Program-made: the position numbers and the translations under genes
In this document: positions 36,401 through 43,861 of the stretch, piece after piece
Numbering within the stretch: the first letter of the stretch is position 1
Layout: the number at the start of each line of letters is the position of its first letter
The notes under the pieces: model-generated
Database searches by the model: none
What the model was told of the DNA's origin: nothing
What the model saw: only the letters and a program-made list of their open reading frames with translations
Assembly (NCBI GenBank): GCA_938038385.1
Contig: CALHRD010000036.1
Location: 1 to 43,861, forward strand
DNA: 43,861 nucleotides
Direction of reading: 5' to 3'
DNA from: an uncultured Burkholderiales bacterium
GTDB taxonomy: Bacteria; Pseudomonadota; Gammaproteobacteria; Burkholderiales; Thiobacillaceae

Positions 36401-37509
36401 CAGTTCGCCGGCCGCGCCGGCACCGCGCTCACCACCGTGCCCGGTCTCGCCTTCTGCAGGCCGTTGACGATGAGGGTCTCGCCGCCTTGGAGTCCCTCCT
36501 CGATGACGAAGTCGGCCCCGGCCATGCTGCCCACCCTGACCGGCTGCGGCGTGGCCTTGTTCTGTGCGTCCACCAGCAGCACGTATTGCCCCTGCGGGCC
36601 GGTCAGCACCGCGCGCTGCGGCACCCTGACCGCCGCCTCGGCCACCCCCTGCGCCAGCCGCACACGCACGAAGGTGCCCGGCAGCAGCTGGCGTTGCGGG
36701 TTGGGAAATTCCGCCTTCAGGGTGATGGCACCCGTGGTCGGGTCCACGCTCATGTCGCGGGTCAGCAGACGGCCCTTGCGCGCATAGGGCCGGCCGTCCT
36801 CCAGGATCAGCTCCACCGTCTGCTGCGCGCTGGCCTTGAGCCTGCCGCCGGCGAGGGCGGCCTGGAAGCGCAGCACCTCGGCGTTGGGCTGGGTGAAGAG
36901 CACATGTACCGGATCGAGCTGCTCGATCACCGCCATCAGCGTCGCCTCGCCGCGCCCGACCAGCGCCCCCTCGGTCACCAGCGCGCGGCCGATGTGCCCG
37001 GCGATGGGGGCGGGCACCGTGGTGTTCTCCAGATCGAGCCGCGCGCGCGCGAGCTGCGCCTCCGCCTGCTTGACCTGGGCGCGCGCCAGGTCCACCTCCT
37101 GCTGGCTCACCGCCTTCATCGGCAGCAGGGATTCCAGGCGACCGAGCTGGATGCGCCGGACCTCCGCCTCGGCCTCGGCCGCCTGCGCCGCGGCGCGATA
37201 GGGCCGGTCGTCCAGGCGGAACAGCGCCTGACCGGCGCGCACCTCCGAACCCTCGGTGAACAGGCGCCGCTCCACGATGCCCTCCACCCGGGCCCGCACC
37301 TGGGCCGTGCGCACTGCCTCGATGCGGCCGGGCAGTTCGGGCGTCAGCAGCGCGTCGCCGCGTTCGACCTGGATGACCTCCACCTCCGGCGGTGGCAGTC
37401 CCCCGGATCCGCCTGGTCCGGGCCCTCCGGATGGCTTCTGTTGCGCATCGCCGCCGCAGCCGGCCAGGGTCACCACGAGCGCCAGCAGGGGCAGTGGTCT
37501 GCAAATCAT
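36400..37509 (-). CDS. RND efflux membrane-fusion lipoprotein (AcrA type)
   Basis: The 369-residue product has a lipoprotein signal ending in LAGC (Cys18), then a barrel-sandwich domain, a coiled-coil hairpin with two barrel-sandwich halves (VEGIVERRLFTEGSEVRAGQ, ENTTVPAPIAGHIGRALV) and a C-terminal membrane-proximal domain. The ATG at 37509 is preceded by AGGACCC. It is the first gene of the adaptor-permease-channel operon. No TetR/MarR-type regulator is adjacent. Confidence 0.93.
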   Translation of the reverse strand: MICRPLPLLALVVTLAGCGGDAQQKPSGGPGPGGSGGLPPPEVEVIQVERGDALLTPELPGRIEAVRTAQVRARVEGIVERRLFTEGSEVRAGQALFRLDDRPYRAAAQAAEAEAEVRRIQLGRLESLLPMKAVSQQEVDLARAQVKQAEAQLARARLDLENTTVPAPIAGHIGRALVTEGALVGRGEATLMAVIEQLDPVHVLFTQPNAEVLRFQAALAGGRLKASAQQTVELILEDGRPYARKGRLLTRDMSVDPTTGAITLKAEFPNPQRQLLPGTFVRVRLAQGVAEAAVRVPQRAVLTGPQGQYVLLVDAQNKATPQPVRVGSMAGADFVIEEGLQGGETLIVNGLQKARPGTVVSAVPARPAN

Positions 37510-37741
37510 GAAGGGTCCTGAGATAGTCATTATTCGAAGGGGCGGCGGTGAGGAATCTTCCCCCGCGATGAGGTTATGTCCGGCGGCAGGCACTATAGTT
37601 CATCGCCGTGATGGTGACGAGATCGCCTGGGGTGCGGTGCATGGGGTGCACAGAGGCGTCAAGGCTGACGGCAAGCCGCCCGTCCGGTGGCTGCCTGATG
37701 CCCGGCGCCCTGTTGCGCGCCTGCAGCCCTGCGATACAGGG

Positions 37742-39076
37742 TCACCCACGCGCCTGCGTCCGGGTCAGACGGGCGGCGACCCAGGTCAGCCCCACCGCCA
37801 CTGCCATCAGGCCGAAGGCGACGCCCACCCGGCTGATCAGTTCCGGCGCCAGCAGCAGCAGGCCGCCCAGCTGCAGCATCATCAGGCCCGACATGAGTTT
37901 GAGCAGCCGCCCCTCCCGTTCGGTGAGCTTGCGCGCGCCCAGGGTGCGGGCGAAGGCGACGACGATCAGCGCCAGGGGCACCACGTAGATCACGTTGTAG
38001 GCTGCCAGGTAGCCATAGCGCGCCGCGGTGGTCAGGTCGGCCAGGGTCAGCAGCCGCGTGTAGACCATGGGGAAGCCCGCGGTACACAGCAGTTCGTAGA
38101 AGTTGGCGGCTATGGCGAGGAACAGGGTGGCCGCCAGCATGGCGGGCAGGTTCTCCGCATTGAGGATGGCGCGCGCCCGGCGGAAGAGGTCAGGCTTCTT
38201 CGATTCCGGGATTGACAGGCTGAGGCCGCGTCCGAACAGGAAGAAGTCCTTCACGTTCACCAGCCCCACGAACACCGCCAAAGCGCCCGCCGCCAGGGTC
38301 ACCCAGGCGAGGTGGCCGAAGAGCTGGAAGACGTTGAGCCAGGCGGCCATGAAGGCGAAATACATCACCCCCGAGACCAGCACGAACACGCTGCCGATGC
38401 TGAGCATGCGCGTCCGGTCCCTCTGGTGCGCCATCATGGAGAGCAGGAACAGCAACACGAAAAAGGCACAGGGATTGAAGGCGTCCAGCCCGGCCAGGAC
38501 CAGGGTGAGGGTCGGCAGGGACAGGCTTGCGGGGTCCACGTCGCCCAGCATGGGCAGGCGGATGGCAGAGGGGGGCTGGGCTGGGGGCGAGGCAGTCGTC
38601 ACAGCGCCCGATGCCAGGATGCGCGCGTGGCACTCGTCGAGACGCTGACGCAGATAGGCGCCGGTGGTCTCGTCGTTGCCCCAGCCGACCACCATCTCGC
38701 CGCAGAACAGGAAGGCCGGCACGGAGGCCGCTTCCTGGCCGAGCTGACCGGCCATGGCCTGATAGCGTGCGATGTTCTCCGGCTGCCGCGTCAGTTCCAG
38801 GGCGTGCAACCGCACCCAGGGCCGTGCCTGCGGGATCGCCTCGACGTGGGGGTGGGCAGCGGTACAGTGGGGGCAGGTCAGGGCCCAGTAGAAGTAGAGC
38901 TGCACCTCCGGTTGACCGTCGGGGGCTGTGCGCACCCAGAGATCGTCGGCGCGGGCGAAGTCGCCGCAGAGGAGCAGCAGACACAGCGCAAGCTCTAGGG
39001 CCGCACACAGCATCCGCGTGCGCGCTGAAGGCAGCCGCAGGTTAGCGCAAGACGGTGGCGTTGTTGCAATGTCCAT
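37742..39076 (-). CDS. thioredoxin-CcdA fusion thiol-disulfide membrane protein
   Basis: The 444-residue product begins with a signal peptide (about 22-43), then a periplasmic thioredoxin-like domain (about 50-155) with active site Cys68-Pro-His-Cys71 and cis-Pro Pro120 in SVPAFLF. From about 185 it has a six-helix CcdA/DsbD-like domain with conserved Cys203 in FNPCAFFVLL and Cys331 in ELLCTAGFP. This layout suggests that electrons pass from the cytoplasm through the membrane domain to the fused periplasmic thioredoxin. Start ATG 39076 is uncertain; Met22 (39013) is an alternative. The target (cytochrome c or copper-protein maturation, or a peroxidase) is not shown. Confidence 0.8.
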   Translation of the reverse strand: MDIATTPPSCANLRLPSARTRMLCAALELALCLLLLCGDFARADDLWVRTAPDGQPEVQLYFYWALTCPHCTAAHPHVEAIPQARPWVRLHALELTRQPENIARYQAMAGQLGQEAASVPAFLFCGEMVVGWGNDETTGAYLRQRLDECHARILASGAVTTASPPAQPPSAIRLPMLGDVDPASLSLPTLTLVLAGLDAFNPCAFFVLLFLLSMMAHQRDRTRMLSIGSVFVLVSGVMYFAFMAAWLNVFQLFGHLAWVTLAAGALAVFVGLVNVKDFFLFGRGLSLSIPESKKPDLFRRARAILNAENLPAMLAATLFLAIAANFYELLCTAGFPMVYTRLLTLADLTTAARYGYLAAYNVIYVVPLALIVVAFARTLGARKLTEREGRLLKLMSGLMMLQLGGLLLLAPELISRVGVAFGLMAVAVGLTWVAARLTRTQARG

Positions 39077-39212
39077 ATTCTGTCAGGCGGGCCGTCCATT
39101 GAGCGTCTATGCTTCAAGTCTAGACACTCGCCTCATCCTGGGAATCTTCCGTGCGCCACTCTTGGCTGGGACAGCAGAACAGGTGGCGCATAACACTGCT
39201 TGGATCTCCGCC

Positions 39213-40166
39213 ATGCTCTCCACCGAAACGCTCTATGCCCTCATCGAGCAGGCCACGACGGCCCCCTCGAGCCACAACACCCAACCCTGGCGCTTTCGCG
39301 CAGACGCCGACGCGATAGACCTATGGGCAGACCGCACACGCGCCCTACCGGTCAACGACCCCCATGACCGGGAACTGACCATCAGCTGCGGCGCAGCCCT
39401 GATGGCCTTGCGCGTGGCGGCTGCCGCCCGCGGGCTGGCCATAGAAACACTCATCCTGCCCGCGGGACCGGCCTCCGATTGGCTGGCCCACATGGAGGTG
39501 ATCGACGGCCCTGTCGATGCTGAGCTGGCTGCCTTGGCGGCATGGCTCGTTCAGCGCCGCACCTGTCGCAAGGCGTTCGCGGACCGACCGGTAGCCACTG
39601 AGGTCAGGCAGGCGGTCGAACAGGCCACGCTCAGCGAGGGCGCGACGTTCATCACTCTCGATCACGAGCAGAAGACCCGGGCGGCCGAGCTCGTCGCCGC
39701 GGGTGATCGCCAGCAATGGGATGACCCACGCTGGCGGCGCGAACTAGCCATGTGGATGCATCCGCGCCGCCAGGGTGACGGACTGACGATCCCTGGGCTC
39801 GCTGCCCCCCTCGCCCAAGCGGTGGTGCGTACCTTCGACCTGGGAAACGGCGTCGCGGCCAAGGACCAGCAGCTGGCAAGCGGATCGCCCTGGCTCGCCC
39901 TGTTGCTCACCGATGCCGACGATGTCCTGGCCTGGCTGACCACCGGGCAGGCGCTGCAACGCGCCCTGCTCGCTGGTTGTCGTCAGGGGCTCCAGGCCTC
40001 CTACCTTAACCAGCCCATCCAGGTCGAGACACTGCGGCCGCAACTGCAAGCCCTGGTCGGCACTGCGGCGTCCCCCCAGCTCCTACTGCGCTGGGGCTAT
40101 CCGACCGACGTACTGCCTGCCACCCCAAGGCGTCCGGTGGATGCCGTATTGGAGTGCTCGGCCTGA
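39213..40166 (+). CDS. Acg-like FMN nitroreductase-family protein
   Basis: The 317-residue product has the Acg-type start LIEQATTAPSSHNTQPWRFR, and RRTCRKAFADRPV and LTTGQALQRALLAG regions, as in the nitroreductase-like family that includes mycobacterial Acg. Such proteins bind flavin; some may act as FMN storage proteins rather than reductases. The ATG at 39213 is chosen for the conserved N-terminus. It may form an operon with the next two genes. Confidence 0.8.
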   Translation: MLSTETLYALIEQATTAPSSHNTQPWRFRADADAIDLWADRTRALPVNDPHDRELTISCGAALMALRVAAAARGLAIETLILPAGPASDWLAHMEVIDGPVDAELAALAAWLVQRRTCRKAFADRPVATEVRQAVEQATLSEGATFITLDHEQKTRAAELVAAGDRQQWDDPRWRRELAMWMHPRRQGDGLTIPGLAAPLAQAVVRTFDLGNGVAAKDQQLASGSPWLALLLTDADDVLAWLTTGQALQRALLAGCRQGLQASYLNQPIQVETLRPQLQALVGTAASPQLLLRWGYPTDVLPATPRRPVDAVLECSA

Positions 40167-40189
40167 ACGCCGAAAGGATGGGAGATCCC

Positions 40190-41032
40190 ATGCGGTGGTT
40201 GTTGTTCGGCTTGACGAGCCTGCTGTTCATCGCCATCGGTCTGTGGGGTCTCGGCCAGAGGCGCTGGGCCATGAAGACCCAGGCGTTATTGGATCGCCTG
40301 GAATCGGCGCGCTTACCACCGCCGATCGAGCGCTTCGATCCGCAGGAACTCGCGACGCTCCCCCATCCCGTGGCGCGCCACCTGCGCCAGGCGCTGCCAG
40401 CTGGAACCCCGATGATCCGCGCCGCTGATGTGATGCACAAGGGCGTCTTCAACATGGGCCTGGAGATCGATCAATGGAAGCCCTTCACCTCACGGCAGCG
40501 GGTGGTCACGCGCCGCCCCGGTTTCGTCTGGGATGGGCGGGTGGCCATGGCGCCTGGGCTCGCCGTGCATGTGCACGACGCCTATGTCGCGGGCGAAGGC
40601 ATCCTCGAGCCTGCCGTCCTAGGGCTCATACCCCTCGCGCAATTACGCGACCGCGGCGAGGTCGCGCGTGGCGAGCTGATGCGCTTCCTGGCCGAGGCCG
40701 CCTGGTACCCGACCGCCCTCCTGCCTAGCCAGGGTATACGCTGGGAGCCCATAGACGACGGGACCGCCCGTGCCACGCTGGTCGATGGCGCAATTACCTT
40801 GTCGATGACCTTTCATTTCGGACCGAATGGTCTGATCGAGGCAATCCGGGCGGAGGCGCGCGGTCGCACGGTAGGCGGGAGGATCATCCCCACCCCTTGG
40901 GAGGCCCGTCTTTACAATTACCAGCGGCGCGACGGTCTGCTCGTGCCCATTGAGGGAGAGGTTGCCTGGATTACGCCCGACGGCCGTCTGCCCTATTGGC
41001 GCGGCGCAATCACCTCCCTGGTCTATCAGTGA
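40190..41032 (+). CDS. DUF6544-like protein with membrane anchor
   Basis: The 280-residue product has an N-terminal helix (about 2-19) and a conserved body (LPHPVARHLRQALP, WKPFTSRQRVVTRRPGFVWDG, ELMRFLAEAAWYPTALLPS, GEVAWITPDG), which I place, with moderate certainty, in the DUF6544/DUF6920-type group. Function unknown. The ATG at 40190 has GGGAG 6 bases upstream. Confidence 0.7.
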   Translation: MRWLLFGLTSLLFIAIGLWGLGQRRWAMKTQALLDRLESARLPPPIERFDPQELATLPHPVARHLRQALPAGTPMIRAADVMHKGVFNMGLEIDQWKPFTSRQRVVTRRPGFVWDGRVAMAPGLAVHVHDAYVAGEGILEPAVLGLIPLAQLRDRGEVARGELMRFLAEAAWYPTALLPSQGIRWEPIDDGTARATLVDGAITLSMTFHFGPNGLIEAIRAEARGRTVGGRIIPTPWEARLYNYQRRDGLLVPIEGEVAWITPDGRLPYWRGAITSLVYQ

Positions 41033-41104
41033 CGAATTGGCCAGATGTCGCCGATTCCCCAGACTTGCCCGGTGAGTCCACGGCTGTCAACATCGGTAGG
41101 CGCC

Positions 41105-41710
41105 ATGAAAAAGTTATTGATGATGGTGCTCGCAATGGTTCTGATGGGGTGTGCTTCCACACCGGTAACATCGCCTGCGGGTGCGCCGCCCATGCCAGAA
41201 AGTAAACCGATTCCTGAGGACTGGGTCAGCTACGTTTACTCCAACGCGTGTGACTGTGAGCACACCCTACCCAGTCGTGAAAAAACCGGTCGATGCTCGC
41301 TCACGGCATTGCTAGAGTCTGGCGAGCCGATCCTCGACAAGCGCACAGCCTATTTTCAGCTCAAGCGTCCTGATGCGGCACACCTGGAGATCTTTGGCCA
41401 TGCCCCGGAGGCAGAGGGCTACAAAAGCACCTATCACCTCAAGGCCAAGCTGCATCAGACGGTGTCAGGCTTGGATGTCGCCCTGCCGAGCAGACCCGGC
41501 CTTGGCCTGGGTATGGTCGCTGCAATACCCCTTGTCGGGGCGGGCATGAGGTCGGCGACGCTACGCTTGGCAATCGTTGACGACGAGACTTTGATGGGGC
41601 TCTTCAAGTACATCGAGAAAGGTATCGTCCTGCCATTGTTCCCGTTTCACGAGGAATCCTTGGTCAAGTTCACCTGTATGAAAGCCATGCCAGCCATGCC
41701 GCCCCCATAA
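41105..41710 (+). CDS. lipoprotein of unknown function
   Basis: The 201-residue product has a lipoprotein signal MKKLLMMVLAMVLMGC (Cys16). The mature part has several Cys (NACDCEHT, RCSLTALL, KFTCMKA) and a membrane-like stretch (GMVAAIPLVGAGMRSATLRL). No family is recognised. It follows the DUF6544-like gene by 72 bp. Base composition is visibly AT-richer than in genes upstream. The ATG at 41105 is used instead of an ATG at 41045 because it starts the signal. Confidence 0.65.
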   Translation: MKKLLMMVLAMVLMGCASTPVTSPAGAPPMPESKPIPEDWVSYVYSNACDCEHTLPSREKTGRCSLTALLESGEPILDKRTAYFQLKRPDAAHLEIFGHAPEAEGYKSTYHLKAKLHQTVSGLDVALPSRPGLGLGMVAAIPLVGAGMRSATLRLAIVDDETLMGLFKYIEKGIVLPLFPFHEESLVKFTCMKAMPAMPPP

Positions 41711-41754
41711 CGGGTAACTGCACCGCCCTGAAAAATCAGCGCTGTGAATTCGTA

Positions 41755-41784
41755 GATGCTCGGCCGTCTAACTCGCCGAGCATC
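41755..41784. terminator. strong hairpin after the lipoprotein gene
   Basis: GATGCTCGGC and GCCGAGCATC form a perfect 10-bp stem with a 10-base loop, 45 bp after the lipoprotein stop. No T run follows on the plus strand. It may be a terminator or an RNA structure. Confidence 0.5.
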
Positions 41785-41819
41785 CCAGCTGTAATTATGC
41801 GTGTCTGATCGAGTCGTTC

Positions 41820-41849
41820 GTGGGCTTGTCTCCTGTGAGACATGCCCGC
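41820..41849. other. strong imperfect hairpin
   Basis: GGGC, T, TGTCTC pair with GAGACA, T, GCCC around a CTGT tetraloop, an 11-bp stem with a single T-T mismatch (41822-41847), extendable by a wobble and a G-C pair. Confidence 0.5.
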
Positions 41850-42257
41850 ACACTGAGGATCGTCCCTGATACAGGCATGCGCCGTGAATTTCGCCCTTGC
41901 CCGCATGCTGCACGATTCCGTGCTCGGTCGAGGGGGTCATACTGTTCAGTCCATGGCCGCTTATACGCATCATGGCCAAAGACTCAGCGACCGCAGCATC
42001 ATGAGTCCGTGGTGGTTACTCAGGAAGGGAACGGCCGTTTTAGAGTGAGCCCATACCCCGCTAGATCCGAGAGAGAACAGACGGTCGCTCGGGCATGTTG
42101 CGCGCCACTTCCTGGGTCAAAACCCCGAGATATCCAATGCCGGTCAATGCGTTACAGCCATCTCCAGCGCGGACCTCATACAGCTGAAGCGAGTGCAACA
42201 TAGCTTCAGGTATGGTGGGGCCAAGATAGGGCTTAAATGCTGACCCAATCCGGCTGA

Positions 42258-42362
42258 TCAGGTGAAGCGGTCGTGTGCGACTTATTGCACACAGATCACC
42301 TGAAACGACTTGAGCTTCGTTACTCAAACCATTGTACTTAAATGGTGGTGGAATATACCACC
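42258..42362. other. four consecutive hairpins (possible structured RNA)
   Basis: Four perfect stems follow one another. 42258-42303: outer TCAGGTGA / TCACCTGA with inner GTGTGC / GCACAC. 42310-42327: TTGAG / CTCAA. 42328-42346: ACCATT / AATGGT. 42347-42362: GGTGG / CCACC. Together they cover nearly the whole 105 bp. A GTGTGC / GCACAC stem recurs at 42503-42518. Confidence 0.5.
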
Positions 42363-42572
42363 GATTTCAAACTAGCTCTCCCAACGCCTGCGTAACCCTT
42401 CGGGCCAGTGCGGAAGGTTTCGGGCGTTTGTCCGTTTCACGCGAACTCCGCAGGAGCACGCTGTGGCCCCGCCGCCGGGGGATCACGCCAATGACGTGTC
42501 CGCGTGTGCATGCGCACACTCCTGTCTCGCAAGTGCAACACTTCCGAAAAAATCCTGCGACAAAATGCCATA

Positions 42573-42610
42573 TTGCTATTGACAGCCCCCCCCCATTACA
42601 ATCGCATAAT
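42573..42610 (+). promoter_or_regulatory. putative exporter promoter with C9 tract
   Basis: TTGACA (42579-42584) is followed by G and nine C (42586-42594), then TACAAT (42597-42602) and CATAAT (42605-42610). Spacing from TTGACA to CATAAT is 20 bp, three more than optimal; TTGCTA (42573) to TACAAT is 18 bp. Length changes in the C tract would alter this spacing. Confidence 0.5.
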
Positions 42611-42650
42611 CCGTTTGCCGTAAATAACCAATGACAAAGAAGAACAAAGC

Positions 42651-43861
42651 ATGCAGGGAGTGCATCAGGACACTGTTGCCGATCCGGAAGAACACGTAGA
42701 AACACAAGCCGCGCTGTGGCTCCTGGCGAGTCTGGCCGGTCTCTATCGCCAGCCCTTTGATGCCGAGCTGGTAATCAAGCGTTTTCCGCCGCCAATTGAT
42801 CTGCCCACGCTGATCGAGGCCTTGGGTGCGCTCGGCCTCAAGGCCGGGTTGGCGCACTGGCCCGAAGCGGGGCTGTCGGCTTTGCCATTGCCTGCCGTAG
42901 CGTTGCTGGCTGCCTCAGTTCCTGAAACCACCCACGCAGCATCTCCTGAAGCGGCAGGCACCGCTTCACCCCAACCGCCATCCCGCACCCCGCTCACCCC
43001 GGCGCTGATCGTCCAGCACGGCGACGATACCCTGGCTTGGGTCAAGCCTGGCCAGTCCGCGCCGGAAACCGTAACGTGTGAGGCCGCCCGCATCCAGGCC
43101 GCGCCGGTTCTGCTACTGGTAGCCCAAGCCGACCCGCCGGTATCGGAATCCGTCAGCCGCGCCGAATCGCCCGAGGCCCAGAAAAAGCCCTTCGGCTTCT
43201 CCTGGTTCGTGCCCGAGTTGCTGCGCCACAAGCGCATCTGGCGCGACGTGCTCCTGGCAAGTCTCGCCATCCAGCTCGTGGGGCTGGCCACGCCCCTGTT
43301 CACCCAGGTGATCATCGACAAGGTCATCGCCCACCATTCGGAAAGTACCCTCATCGTGCTTGGCGTGGCGCTGGTGGTGTTCATGCTCTTTACCAGCGGC
43401 ATGAGCTGGCTTCGCCAGTATCTGGTGCTGCACACCGGTAGCCGCATTGATGCCGTGCTGGGCGAGAAGGTACTGAAGCATCTGTTGCACCTGCCGCTGC
43501 CGTACTTCGAGGCGCGGCCCACCGGCACCTTGGTCGCGCGGCTGCACGGTGTGGAGCAGTTGCGCGAGTTCATCTCCGGCGCGGCGGTGAGCCTGGTGCT
43601 CGACCTACCCTTCCTGCTCATCTTCCTTGCCGTGATGTTCTCCTACAGCTGGCAGCTCACGCTGATTGCCGTGGGCATCATGACGCTGATCGTCACCGCC
43701 AGCCTGTTCATGGTGCCCGTCTTCCGCGAACGGCTGGACAAGCAGTTCCTGCTCGGCGCGCGCAATCAGGCTTTCCTCACCGAATACCTCGCCGGCATGG
43801 CCACGGTGAAGTCCTTGCAACTGGAGCCGGACGTGGGCAAGCGCTACGGCACCTATCTGGC
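42651..43861 (+). CDS. type I secretion ABC transporter/permease, 5' part
   Basis: The frame runs open past the window end (403 codons seen). Residues 1-60 form a C39-like domain without the catalytic Cys (ALWLLASLAGLYRQPFDAEL). A Pro/Ala/Thr-rich linker with an extra segment (about 88-175) follows. The ABC membrane domain starts near 185 (FGFSWFVPELLRHKRIW, LATPLFTQVIIDKVIAHHS, ARLHGVEQLREFISGAA). This is the layout of RTX/LapB-type exporters, which secrete large adhesins or toxins. The nucleotide-binding domain lies beyond the window. The ATG at 42651 lacks a strong ribosome-binding site. Confidence 0.88.
   Translation, partial: MQGVHQDTVADPEEHVETQAALWLLASLAGLYRQPFDAELVIKRFPPPIDLPTLIEALGALGLKAGLAHWPEAGLSALPLPAVALLAASVPETTHAASPEAAGTASPQPPSRTPLTPALIVQHGDDTLAWVKPGQSAPETVTCEAARIQAAPVLLLVAQADPPVSESVSRAESPEAQKKPFGFSWFVPELLRHKRIWRDVLLASLAIQLVGLATPLFTQVIIDKVIAHHSESTLIVLGVALVVFMLFTSGMSWLRQYLVLHTGSRIDAVLGEKVLKHLLHLPLPYFEARPTGTLVARLHGVEQLREFISGAAVSLVLDLPFLLIFLAVMFSYSWQLTLIAVGIMTLIVTASLFMVPVFRERLDKQFLLGARNQAFLTEYLAGMATVKSLQLEPDVGKRYGTYL

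Larger units (their letters stand above)
41711..42650. other. AT-richer, hairpin-rich gene-poor region
   Basis: About 940 bp with no convincing gene. It contains several strong hairpins listed separately and a promoter region for the exporter gene. Composition is clearly less GC-rich than the flanks. A minus-strand frame at 42061-42327 (88 aa) is open but unrecognised. Confidence 0.7.

Noticed and set aside
33572-36787. Open frame of over 1000 codons antisense to the RND genes
   Set aside because: It mirrors the high-GC codon pattern of the real genes on the other strand; its His/Gln/Gly/Arg-rich translation has no domain.
42061-42327. 88-residue minus-strand frame in the hairpin-rich region
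   Set aside because: The peptide is not absurd, but it has no recognised family, no ribosome-binding site and contains the large hairpin at its 5' end.
41711-42650. Region considered as a retron or integron recombination site
   Set aside because: No reverse transcriptase or integrase is present and the stems do not match the conserved attC ends.
42631-42699. Small upstream frame MTKKNKACRECIRTLLPIRK overlapping the exporter start
   Set aside because: It has only 22 codons, no ribosome-binding site and another frame; a leader peptide is possible but unsupported.

Overview
The window is about 43.9 kb of GC-rich DNA from a Gram-negative proteobacterium. A BioC/BioH-type biotin pathway, a cbb3 oxidase, a tgt-yajC-secD-secF block, a tripartite RND pump and a type I secretion exporter suggest a gammaproteobacterium, possibly a Chromatiales-like or sulfur-oxidizer-like lineage. 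That placement is inference from gene content. I recognised no tRNA, rRNA, CRISPR array or transposase.

Layout. 1-455 and 7012-7688 are repeat-rich and share two repeats in the same order and orientation: R1, 138 bp with 2 mismatches, and R2, a GC-skewed hairpin and G-tract element. Between them lie a tightly coupled minus-strand operon (mutY, an MgtE-like Mg transporter, a CaCA-family antiporter, a P2-type Ca ATPase) and a divergent radical SAM gene. comF (minus) follows, then a plus-strand biotin operon: small membrane protein, bioB, bioF, bioH, bioC, mostly overlapping start to stop. Next come an MBOAT O-acyltransferase and an SGNH/AlgX-like partner.

A REP-like intergenic region leads into a respiratory block: Rrf2 regulator, SCO copper chaperone, ccoNOQP, a clear terminator, ccoG and a FixH-like protein. 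After a second REP-like region come a diguanylate cyclase-type protein, tgt, yajC, secD, secF, a secreted beta-propeller protein and a class I glutamine amidotransferase.

On the minus strand are a DegS/HtrA-like protease, an RND pump (outer-membrane lipoprotein, permease, adaptor) and a thioredoxin-CcdA fusion protein. On the plus strand are an Acg-like nitroreductase, a DUF6544-like protein and a lipoprotein. An AT-richer, hairpin-rich gap of 0.94 kb then precedes the 5' part of an RTX-type ABC exporter that runs off the window. A run of nine C lies in that exporter's putative promoter.

Most of the window is ordinary core metabolism. The most unusual signals are the repeat biology (paired R1-R2 copies, R2-like tracts read in frame inside bioF and bioC, REP hairpins with compensating stem changes), the cluster of hairpins at 41.7-42.4 kb, the poly-C tract before the exporter, the membrane protein coupled to bioB, and the thioredoxin-CcdA fusion. 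I found no clear defence or otherwise wholly new multi-gene system.
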